Part shown: in pieces, positions 20,470-28,997 of the stretch
How the letters are laid out: every line of letters begins with the position of its first letter
Numbering within the stretch: position 1 is the first letter of the stretch
NCBI RefSeq assembly: GCF_001761485.1
Contig: NC_090774.1
Span: 434,001-498,000, forward strand
Reading direction: 5' to 3'
Source: Yarrowia lipolytica
Lineage: Eukaryota; Ascomycota; Dipodascomycetes; Dipodascales
Length of the DNA stretch: 64,000 nucleotides
Notes under the pieces: generated by a model
What the model was told of the DNA's origin: nothing
The model's input: only the letters and a program-made list of their open reading frames with translations
Databases searched by the model: none
Position numbers and translations under genes: made by a program

Positions 20470-22506
20470 ATGTTTCCTAGCTTCAGCTCGTTCAAGCAGT
20501 CCGCGCAAGAGCAGGGTGAGGAAGATGAAAATGATAGACGCAAGAGATCACGCCAAGACAGAGACGACAAACCCAGAAAACGCCACGAACGCGGCAGCGA
20601 CAGACGCAGACACAGGCACAGGGAGGGACTCAGAGACTCGGAAAGACGGTCTAGAAGAACAGATCACGAGCACGACAAACCGGCATTTACGACTGATGTG
20701 ATTAACGAGAGAATTGGCCATGCCAGCCATTTATTCTTTCTAGACGAGACTGGAGATGATGCATTGTTGAAGTTCTCACAGCCTTATAGAAAGGAACTTC
20801 CAACATACAGGAGGGCTTCCAACCTAGTTGTGGGAGACCACCTCCGGATTATCCCTAGCAAGGAGGATTTTGAGAAGTTTTTAGTAACATTATGTCGGGT
20901 GAATCCATCAGAAGTGCCAAGCTCCAGTCATGATTCAGGTACAGATTCCGCTTACTATCTCAAATACCACCAGTGTCCTAAGAAGTCAGTTCCTTACTAC
21001 ATGGTAGCCGAGGAGGGGTCTTCCACTGTGACCACCGACAGCTTCATCTCAATTGAAGAGACCCCATCTACTACCGATGATATCCTCAAGGGTTTGTTGC
21101 AGCAGAGAATGCAGATTCAACGAGACTTGAATATGCACCCCACCGTCAGTCAATGGGAGCAGATGGCTGCCATTCAGGAGGCGATTGCGATTCTGGGCTC
21201 ATCCAAACTGAAGCTAAGTGAAGACCAAAAGCTACAGTTGAATATTTCTGTTTTCACTGTCGCCCTGAAGGGGCTTCCCGAGGAGCCAGATATTGTGCTG
21301 AGGTACATGGATGCATTCGAAGGTCTTCTCTCACTCAATAATATTGATTCTGATGTGAACACAAAGTGGAAGTCCTTCACTGCGTACGACCAGAACCCAC
21401 CAAAATCACTGGTTGCTGACGTGCGTATCTGGGAAAGAAGAGTAGACGCGCTACTGCTGGACAGACACAGCAACTTCACAACAATCTACCTTGGATTGGA
21501 GAAGATCTTCGCCGACATTAAGGAGTGGAAGACCAAGGATGAGTCAGTTGACATGGATACTATTTACCATGCTAGTCTTCGGCGCTTGTTTGTCATTTGG
21601 GACGATCTAGGATACACAACGTGGACTGTGAACCTCATACAAGCCTTACTAGAGCACGCTTTCTTCTTCAAATATGATGAGTCTTTGGAAGACTTTTGGA
21701 GCACACGGCAGCCCCGACTGGGCGATTCGCGATCCAAGGGATGGAAGTACTCGCCCAAGGATCCAGTTTCATTACCTGAGGGCACCGATGATCGGACCCC
21801 ATTCGACGAAGTCTTATTCGAAGACATTTCGCCCTTTATACAAACTTCTCAAGACAACCTACAGCTGCTCTGGGCGTGTTTGTTACACATGGGACTTATC
21901 ATTCCGGGAAAGACCCTTCCTCGGTCTCTTATGTTTGAAATCTCAGAAGACCAGATTGTCAACAACCCCCAGGTCACTTCTCAGGCAATTCATCTGTGTG
22001 AGTTGATTTTCAGGGAAGTGGAGGATGATCCCGACTATAAAGCATTTACTACCTGGTGGGGCGATTCGGACTACACGGCTGACTCTTCAAACGAGCTTTT
22101 CGAGGTTGGTACGAGAATCAGGAGCATGGCAAGTAGAGGCTTGGCCTTTGACCCTAGAATATTTAGCAAGCTAGAACAATTCCTTGATACGGAGCCAGGC
22201 TGGCAGCTGTTTCTCACTTACGGGCAGCTCACTGGGCTCGACTGCTCTTATATTCTCAGAGAGGCTGTTTCTCGCATCCCGATGCCATTTTCTTGGTGGA
22301 AGGCATACATTGAGTCAGTTGGAAACGCGGAGAAACAAGAGCTGATGCATCTGGCATTACACAAGTTGCCATGGAGTCGGGATTTGCATGTTTGGCTGAA
22401 CCAGTGTGACTGGGTGTCTCCTGACCATAAAGAAGCAATCAGAACCGCCATGATGAGACGACAAATGAACATCTCGTTGGGCGTTCTTGATGATGATACA
22501 TCGTAG
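20470..22506 (+). CDS. NRDE2/Nrl1-like nuclear RNA-processing factor
   Basis: 678 residues from the first ATG (the frame extends 24 nt further only through a TTG). Residues about 12-70 are strongly charged with RD/RE/RH repeats (RRKRSRQDRDDKPRKRHE), as in NRDE2 and splicing-linked proteins. The rest is helical with HAT/TPR-like spacing, including segments at about 180-215, 265-310 and 560-660. The order of basic RD-rich head, a YR-rich conserved block (FSQPYRKELPTYRR) and helical repeats fits NRDE2 (S. pombe Nrl1), which works with the Mtr4-type exosome helicase and the spliceosome in nuclear RNA silencing and decay. It is shorter than animal NRDE2 (over 1000). Identification is by overall build rather than by a decisive motif. 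It converges on AIM24. Confidence 0.6.
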   Translation: MFPSFSSFKQSAQEQGEEDENDRRKRSRQDRDDKPRKRHERGSDRRRHRHREGLRDSERRSRRTDHEHDKPAFTTDVINERIGHASHLFFLDETGDDALLKFSQPYRKELPTYRRASNLVVGDHLRIIPSKEDFEKFLVTLCRVNPSEVPSSSHDSGTDSAYYLKYHQCPKKSVPYYMVAEEGSSTVTTDSFISIEETPSTTDDILKGLLQQRMQIQRDLNMHPTVSQWEQMAAIQEAIAILGSSKLKLSEDQKLQLNISVFTVALKGLPEEPDIVLRYMDAFEGLLSLNNIDSDVNTKWKSFTAYDQNPPKSLVADVRIWERRVDALLLDRHSNFTTIYLGLEKIFADIKEWKTKDESVDMDTIYHASLRRLFVIWDDLGYTTWTVNLIQALLEHAFFFKYDESLEDFWSTRQPRLGDSRSKGWKYSPKDPVSLPEGTDDRTPFDEVLFEDISPFIQTSQDNLQLLWACLLHMGLIIPGKTLPRSLMFEISEDQIVNNPQVTSQAIHLCELIFREVEDDPDYKAFTTWWGDSDYTADSSNELFEVGTRIRSMASRGLAFDPRIFSKLEQFLDTEPGWQLFLTYGQLTGLDCSYILREAVSRIPMPFSWWKAYIESVGNAEKQELMHLALHKLPWSRDLHVWLNQCDWVSPDHKEAIRTAMMRRQMNISLGVLDDDTS

Positions 22507-22618
22507 TACAGTATATATGTTATTACAGGACCTGCACATAATTTGAGTCAACATGCTTCATCAATCTTTTGATGTTCATCTATAATCGTTAATTTTTGAG
22601 TCCATGGTGTTTCACCAC

Positions 22619-23566
22619 TTAGTCGCTGGAGCCTACCTTGGCTAGGTCGTTTCGTGAAACAATCTCTCGGAGATCAGTTCTCTGACTCTGGATTAGGATG
22701 GTTCGGGGTCCCTGGATCTGCAGCAGCTGGTTACCGGTCCCGAACCATTTGGCCCAGGTCTTTCGGATCGACTTGTTGGTGTTCTGGACGGCTCGGTGGA
22801 AGTCAGAGTCCAGGTAGCTCTTGAGCAGAGAGTTGTTGGCCAGTAGTCGCTCAATGAAGGGCAACTTGGGCAGCTGCAGCAAAGGAGCAGAGTGATTCAG
22901 CTTGACGAACTGTCCATGGGGGTTGGCGCTGCCCTGGGAAGTGGTGTATGCCAGCAGATTTGCGGGGTGGACCAGGATGTCCTCGTCCTCGGAGAGATCA
23001 ATCTTGAAGATCTGACCTCGACCAACGAGTGCAACATCACCTCGTCCGGTCAGGTAGGTGTTGCCCCATCGAGTGGTTCCACCTCGAGCAGAACCAAACA
23101 GAGAGGTGTTGGGCTGGACATGGAGAGCAGCTCCGGCCCAGGCGAACAAAGCGTCTCGCTGGGCAACGGTCCAGTCGGTTCGGCCGTCCAGAGACACAAT
23201 GGCCAGAGAACTCTGGTAAGAGGTGTTGGTAGAAACCAGAAGAGTGGCAGGAGCGGTGGCCGAGATTCGGTTGTAGAGGAAGGGCATGCCCTGGACAGTT
23301 CGAGCGAAGGCAGACAGAGATGACAGACGAGAGGTGATGGTGTCGAGCTGACCGTTGATACTGACAATGGAGCCTCGTCGGGCAAACAGCGTGGAGGAGG
23401 CGGGCAGAGACACAGACACCAGGGAAGGGGGAGTGCCAATGGGCTGGAACTGAGGCAGCAGAGGGAAAGGCCCTCCTCCAGAGACGGAGGGAAGGTCCTT
23501 CAGTTGCTGCGAGACATTGTTTGCGCGTCTAAGCGAGGTCGAGAAGCTGCGCAATTGGAGACGCAT
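22619..23566 (-). CDS. AIM24: Mitochondrial inner-membrane protein Aim24
   Basis: 315 residues. The N-terminus MRLQLRSFSTSLRRANN is a basic, acid-free amphipathic presequence with a typical FSTSLRR cleavage region. The body is the AIM24 beta-rich fold: VSLPASSTLFARRGSIVSING, then AIVSLDGRTDWTVAQRDALFAWAGA, then GDVALVGRGQIFKIDL and a late IQGPRTILIQSQ, all characteristic of the family. Yeast Aim24 (394) is needed for stability of the MICOS cristae-junction complex. It is divergent from the 67-residue gene at 23694, with only 127 bp between the ATGs, so the two probably share a promoter. Confidence 0.88.
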   Translation of the reverse strand: MRLQLRSFSTSLRRANNVSQQLKDLPSVSGGGPFPLLPQFQPIGTPPSLVSVSLPASSTLFARRGSIVSINGQLDTITSRLSSLSAFARTVQGMPFLYNRISATAPATLLVSTNTSYQSSLAIVSLDGRTDWTVAQRDALFAWAGAALHVQPNTSLFGSARGGTTRWGNTYLTGRGDVALVGRGQIFKIDLSEDEDILVHPANLLAYTTSQGSANPHGQFVKLNHSAPLLQLPKLPFIERLLANNSLLKSYLDSDFHRAVQNTNKSIRKTWAKWFGTGNQLLQIQGPRTILIQSQRTDLREIVSRNDLAKVGSSD

Positions 23567-23693
23567 TTTGGATGCTGAAAGTTGTGTGGTTCCGCGTGCT
23601 GCTGTGGTGAACTAAACTCTCACCAGTGAAGTTGAAGGGCTCGTACGTCATTAGTCCGGGTTGCTCACTCAAACTCAATTTTTTTTTACCAGC

Positions 23694-24093
23694 ATGGAAA
23701 ACAGATAGTGAGTATGGCGGTTGGGATGGTGTGTGGAGGAGGGTGTGAGGTTATTGATGTTACGCGATTTAAGGGGTGGCGACCATTCATTTGATTCATT
23801 TGCCATGTGGTATCTTTCCCGAATGACATGTTCTGTTACTCAACTACGTACGGCCTTGACCATCTACACACCCAGAACACTTCACTGAACGCCACTAACC
23901 AAGCAAAGAGCTTTTGCAGTTTCTAGAGAACACTCCAGAAACCATGGTAACGCCCATGCCAAACGGTGGCACCGAGTTCTGGGTCGAGACTAAGCCTGGA
24001 AAGAAGGTGTTTCTTGACAGAGGAAAGGGAGAGGAGGAACTGACAGTTGAGGAGGCCAAGGTGTGGCTTAAACAGCAGCTTCAGGGAAAGTGA
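23694..24093 (+). CDS. 67-residue protein split by an intron after 14 nt
   Basis: Exon 1 is 23694-23707 (ATG plus 11 nt) and exon 2 is 23904-24093. The 196 bp intron starts GTGAGT and ends CTAACCAAG. Splicing joins TA to C, giving MENRYKELLQFLENTPET..., then VTPMPNGGTEFWVETKPGKKVFLDRG and a helical end LTVEEAKVWLKQQLQGK. The compact helix-strand-helix pattern, consensus splice sites and clean frame support a real gene. I do not recognise the family. There is no signal peptide or membrane segment. The divergent short promoter shared with AIM24 hints at co-expression, perhaps a mitochondrial link, but that is inference. It was found only by joining exons. Confidence 0.7.
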
Positions 24094-24329
24094 GAAGTGT
24101 GTTGGTTCCAATGGAGGGAGTAAATAGGCCAATTAATTATTTATTATGTATTTGTCTTGTATGAGGGTGAAGATCACCATGTTATTGGACCACACCCCAG
24201 TGGAATTTCTACTGTATATAGTTGTCGATACCCACTCATTACTTGAGAAACATATACTTTAATACAGTATAGATTGGCTAAAGGGTTAGTGGACACCTAG
24301 ACCTGCTTGACGGTGTCACCAACTATCAT

Positions 24330-25064
24330 CTAAGAAGACTTCTGGATAATCTCGTTGGCAATCTTGGCAAACTCGGAGCTGATGAAGACATCGTTGTGCT
24401 TAAGACCTCGAATGACTTCAAAGTCAAAGGGAACACCCTGCTGCTTCCATTTCTTGGCAAGGAGCTGAGGCTGGCCGTCAAAGGGAACAAGCTCATCAAT
24501 GTCAGAGTGGACAATGGTGTAGTTGATCTTGGGGCAAGCCTGGTGATGGAGAAGGGGGCTCTCCTCGTCCCACTTGGCTTTGTCCTCACCCCAGGCTGGG
24601 TTGGTAAAGTAGGAGTAGGTGGGGTGGTCATCCACAAGAGTTCGCAGATCGTAGATACCCTCGGAAAGGATAATGTTAGTAGGGGAAGCAAATCCGCCCT
24701 TTTCCTTGACGTCGGTGTCGAGCTTGAGAGAGTGGAAGGCACCGGCAGAGTGACCAATCATGGTCCAGGGGGCAGCAGGATACTTGTCGAAGATTGACTT
24801 GATAGCGTTGTAAACGTCCTCAGCAAAGGTCTTTCCAGAGACCTCGGGGGCAAGTCGGTACTCGATAGAAGCACCCCAGACGTTGCCATCGACAACAGCC
24901 TCCATAAGCTCATCTCCATCCTTCTCGGTCTGCTTGTAGTCGACCCAGGCACCTCCGTGCATGAAAATGACCCAGTGCGAAGGAGCCTTAGATCCCTTAG
25001 GGATCCAAACATTAGAGTACTGACGAGGGTCAGGGCCGTAAGTGAGCTTGGTGATAGTGGTCAT
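24330..25064 (-). CDS. BNA7: Kynurenine formamidase (N-formylkynurenine hydrolase)
   Basis: 244 residues from ATG at 25064 (MTTITKLTYG); the frame extends upstream 14 codons only through a TTG, and the ATG has an A-rich ACCCCAACA leader. Alpha/beta-hydrolase with the formamidase oxyanion motif HGGAW (36-40), SIEYRLAPE (66-74), nucleophile elbow GHSAGA (Ser106), and acid/base candidates D190 in HSDIDELVPF and H223 in LKHND. Yeast Bna7 (261) shares HGGAW, SIEYRLSPE and the GHS elbow. Reaction: N-formyl-L-kynurenine + H2O to kynurenine + formate, the second step from tryptophan to NAD, in the cytosol. The catalytic triad looks complete. Confidence 0.92.
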   Translation of the reverse strand: MTTITKLTYGPDPRQYSNVWIPKGSKAPSHWVIFMHGGAWVDYKQTEKDGDELMEAVVDGNVWGASIEYRLAPEVSGKTFAEDVYNAIKSIFDKYPAAPWTMIGHSAGAFHSLKLDTDVKEKGGFASPTNIILSEGIYDLRTLVDDHPTYSYFTNPAWGEDKAKWDEESPLLHHQACPKINYTIVHSDIDELVPFDGQPQLLAKKWKQQGVPFDFEVIRGLKHNDVFISSEFAKIANEIIQKSS

Positions 25065-26452
25065 TGTTGGGGTTGGGGTTAGTTGCGAGTGGTTCTCAGA
25101 GGGCAAATGCGCTGTGATGGTTCTTCAGTGCGAGGGAGAACTGTTATTCTTATACAATCAGATCAGACGAGGAGACCAAGACTAAAATAGCGCGATGCTA
25201 AGCGGTGAGCGCTACTGAAGAGGTTGTCGTGCTGGGAAGTGTGGTGAGGTCAAGAAACGGAGCTAGCGATCAGGTGAGGCACTGGTTAGTTTCCCGTTGA
25301 GTGCCTTGGTGATACGATGTGATGGGTGCATGATGTGGGTTCACGAAGAGGTTCAAAGATGATGGCTTTCTGCTGCACAAGTCAAGTACTCCCAACGAGT
25401 ATACTGGAACTCTGTGTGTATTCTCCCCGGCGTGTCAAGTACCAACCTTAACATCCTCCACTAAAAGTGCTCTCTCGCTTCTTCTCCTCTCCCCCACACA
25501 GCACTCACAGATGGGAGACGATTGGGCCCAAAATCGAACTAAACACCAAATAGATCATGCAATCGCAAGTCCGATTATAGCGCCGAGGACATTGCCGTCT
25601 GATTATGCTAATATTGAGACACATGATCATCTATATGCCATATCGAGTAAAACTATAACTGCCTTGAAGATGGGGAATCCCCTCTCTGTGCGGGGCACAC
25701 ACCAATTGCATTCTGAGTATTCGCTCAGAGTTACCCCAATTACCGGTTTTGCTTAACCGAGAGGTTCCCCAACCGAGTTTTAGTGGTTTAAGTGTTCTTC
25801 AGCTTCTTGAGGTCCAGTCTATGGTGTTGTACCAGGCTGAATTGTTCCGTCTTCACGTTTGCGAGCGGGTATGTTAACCTATCCAGTGATGAGACACAAC
25901 TATTAGAACAACTGAGTCAGACGTGATTTCCATCAGTATATCTTCTCATAGTATGTACTGTACCTCTGGTATCCATCTGCTAACAATTATGGTATGTACA
26001 CTGTACCGTATGCTACTGAGAGCTAGTGAGTAATCTCTCTCTCTGCGCTTGATCTAGAGAATTCTCGACTCTGACATAGTTACTCACTTAATGCATGACC
26101 GTCCTATACGGTATCTTACCTGAGTAGAAGTATACCAGTTGTCAGTCACAGTGTAAGTACACTATAGGTAGCTACTACTTGTACCAAGTATGTACCAAAA
26201 TGTGTAGAGCTGCACCCTGTGCCTGTAACAGTTACAACCGAGGAGCTTCAATCCTTGAACTAATCTCTAAGCTTCAAGCTAGACCAACTTCAAATTACAG
26301 AAATGGCAACCACTTCTAATATCCACCATGCCATCTCGTTCCCACTCTACAACTACTCCCGCTCATATCATTCACCATGCAAACTGTATTAACAGAACTA
26401 TTTTTACAACCGTAGCGGCCGTCTCCCCTTTTTGTGGCATCCTCCATCCACT
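25065..26452. other. BNA7 promoter and TIF35 3' flank
   Basis: Both flanking genes are on the minus strand. No gene seen. Around 25715-25785 there are small inverted repeats (CTGAG/CTCAG around a TATTCG loop, and AACCGAG twice around AGGTTCCCC), which could be a structured RNA but fit no family I can name. GTAC-rich words cluster at about 25950-26195. Confidence 0.5.
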
Positions 26453-27283
26453 CTAGTTTCTCTTCTTGGAGTAGTCGACCTTCATAATCAGGTTGTCGAA
26501 ACCATGACCATCCATGGCCTCGAGAGCAGCCTGAGCGTGTGACTTGAGTGTGTAGGTAACAAAGGCAAAGCCTCGGGGTCGGCCGGTATCTCGGTCCTTG
26601 GCAACGTAGACTCGGTTGATCATACCGTACTTGCCGAACATTCGTCGCAGATCGTCGTCTGTGGCCTCCTCCGACAGGTTGGTAACTCGGAGAGTGAGCT
26701 CGTCGTCGTCGTCGCTTCGGCCACCAGCAGCACCGCCAGGACCACCAGGACCACCAGGACCCTTGTTTCGAAGATGAGGGGGAACGTAGCCTCCAGTCTT
26801 CGCAGCGCCAGCAGGCTCGTCTCCACCAAGAGATCGACCCATGCCTCCGGCAGCTGTGGATCCACCAAGAGTCTCCTTGTAAGGACACTTCGAGGTGAAA
26901 TGGGGGCCCTGACAAAGTCGACACTTGACTCCCTTGTCCTCTCCGACACGAGGGGCGGCAGCAGCTGCCTCCTCCTCCTCAACCTCCTCCTCGGGCTGAT
27001 CAGACTTAAGGCCAAGCACAAAGACGATATCTTCTCCAATGGTGGTGGTCATTCGGTTGGGACCAGGAGGAGCTCCAAGCTCCTTGCCGTACTTGGTCCA
27101 TTTGGATCGCTCAGCAACACAGTTGAGCACCTTCTCTGTCACGCTCTGGTTCTTGATGGTGACGGACCGCTTGTACTTCTTGCCATCATCCATTCGATGA
27201 GTCACGATGGTCTTGGTGCCATCGGCGTTCTGTGTGATCTGGGGAGTAGAAAACTCGTCGTCGTCGGCCCACTTTTCGTCCAT
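26453..27283 (-). CDS. TIF35: Translation initiation factor eIF3 subunit g
   Basis: 276 residues from ATG at 27283 (start MDEKWADDDEFSTP, as in other fungal eIF3g). Parts in order: acidic N-terminus; conserved block VAERSKWTKYGKELGAPPGPN (about 57-77) used for contact with eIF3i; a C2HC zinc knuckle CRLCQGPHFTSKC (C121, C124, H128, C133); a Gly/Pro linker with YVPPHLRN; and a C-terminal RRM (about 195-272) with RNP2 LRVTNL and RNP1 RGFAFVTY. It belongs to the eIF3 complex on the 40S subunit and helps scanning. An in-frame ATG 18 codons upstream (27337) could give a longer form; the shorter one matches the family. Confidence 0.94.
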   Translation of the reverse strand: MDEKWADDDEFSTPQITQNADGTKTIVTHRMDDGKKYKRSVTIKNQSVTEKVLNCVAERSKWTKYGKELGAPPGPNRMTTTIGEDIVFVLGLKSDQPEEEVEEEEAAAAAPRVGEDKGVKCRLCQGPHFTSKCPYKETLGGSTAAGGMGRSLGGDEPAGAAKTGGYVPPHLRNKGPGGPGGPGGAAGGRSDDDDELTLRVTNLSEEATDDDLRRMFGKYGMINRVYVAKDRDTGRPRGFAFVTYTLKSHAQAALEAMDGHGFDNLIMKVDYSKKRN

Positions 27284-28997
27284 TGTGTTCTGTCGAAAGT
27301 CTTCTGAACCTGTGTCTTGATGATGGAAGGTCTGCATATTTTTCACCAACTAAGTTACCCTGGCTTTAGAGTTGTGAGAAGGGCTAACAGTACATAAGGG
27401 ATATATTGGGTAAGTAGTGGGTATTATGGATGGCAGAGACTATTTTGACACTCGCATATGGGGTTTAACAACAACCCTTCTTTTGTTATATGAAAATTCA
27501 TCTCAACAGTGGTTTTGGGCTAATTTTGCACCCATCTGAGATCTAGCTTCACGTGATTCGAACTTCTCCCAGCCTGCAATGTACGAGTTTTGTAGCAATG
27601 GTTGTGTGTTCGATTCCAGGTAGCGTCATATGCAAATGTAACACTGTCCAGCTATATACAGCAACTGTGGGGAAAATAAATGTCTTGGATACTTGTACCG
27701 GTACTTGTGATGCCGTAAATTATCTACAGGATTATGGCATATTTCTCCCGGCCCCTCGACGAGATCTATATGTAAAGTACAGTTCTCGTAGTTGTAAGAC
27801 GAGATTGGTGATCTGAAGAGTAAACTGCGATCACCCCGTTGTACAGTATGTACAAGCACAGCCAGGACACCACGTGTAGGTTACTGTAGCTACATTACAG
27901 GAAGTACGTACCTACAGTTTGTCCAGCAGAAGAATGTCTCTTGTGTCATGTGAAGCAAAACGTCGGAAGTGAAGCAGTTCTAGAACTATTGCTGCCTCGA
28001 TTTTGGGTCTACAGTAATTGGCGTAAATTCAAAAGTGAGGTAGGTACTGGATTATACCGCCCTTATAAATCGTCTCAAGTCAGATTTATGAAGTCTACTG
28101 CTCCGATATCGTCAGTTGACCCTCCGATCCACACGCATACCTGCACATGGACTGTTCTTGTGTGTCCAAGTAGCCTTTTGATGGATACGAGCAGCAAGGT
28201 TGGCAATCGATTGTGAGTCTAGAGGAGATAAGAATCCAAAGTTTGTTAAGCGAAGCAAGGTAACCACGTACGCAATGATCAGGGTGTGAGTGGGAGGAGT
28301 GGCTACTATATTACCTCCTAGGCCCTGGCGGGGACGGTTTTCTACTAAGAATCAGGGACGGGTTCAACGGCTGGGCTGTCTCAGAGCAAGGTCTCTGTTG
28401 CCTCCCCCGGTGATCATCATCAGCCTTGGGGAGAGGGAGTCGCGTGCAGAGGAACAATGGGCTGACTTGCCACGTGCACGAGAGGCTCCGACGTAACATA
28501 CGGCACAGTACAAGAACCGATAATATCTACCCCGCTGCTGCCTTCTCCTCACCGCGGATTTAATTGCTGATACGGCAATATACTCGTACTGGAGGCTGCA
28601 TGGTCCACTTTTTGTCTCTTACGGTGGGTACATCATTTTCTTAGAGAACCATCGGCACTAAATGGGAAGTCTAAGCTTCGGACAGCGAGAGGGTGACCAT
28701 GGAGGGCTAGCAAAGAGTGATAAATAGTGCTGAAGATGTTACTTTCCTGTACATTTCGATAATGAACCAACAGACTGTTTATACTTAGAACGACACATGA
28801 TCTGAGAACAAAAAACCGCACTGTGACGGCTGGAACTGCGGATGTGTTTTAGGTCTCAAAGTTGGAATTCCATCTGGACGCGCCGCACAAAACCAAGCGC
28901 CTTTTAGCTCTTGAGCTGAGCTAGTCTGGCATAAACTGTTTAGCTGCGCCCCGCTGGAACAGCTATACAAGACTTGCGAGACCCATAGGTCTGGACA
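27284..28997. other. Divergent region between TIF35 and the WDR44-type gene
   Basis: 1.7 kb, no convincing gene. TCACGTGA at 27549-27556. The 28270-28500 stretch is relatively GC-rich and open in several frames, but no domain or start context supports a gene. Confidence 0.5.
27549..27556. promoter_or_regulatory. TCACGTGA E-box upstream of TIF35
   Basis: A perfect TCACGTGA about 270 bp before the TIF35 start. In several yeasts Cbf1-type factors use this site in promoters of translation genes; applying that here is inference. Confidence 0.35.

Noticed and set aside
24330-25106. Longer BNA7 start at 25106
   Set aside because: It begins at TTG, not ATG; the ATG at 25064 gives the family-typical N-terminus.
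27555-27640. Two B-box-like words on opposite strands (GTTCGATTCC and GTTCGAATCA)
   Set aside because: No T stem pairs around either and no A box at proper distance.
28370-28430. C/D snoRNA candidate on the minus strand (TGATGA ... CTGA)
   Set aside because: Box spacing is too short, with no C'/D' pair or solid terminal stem.
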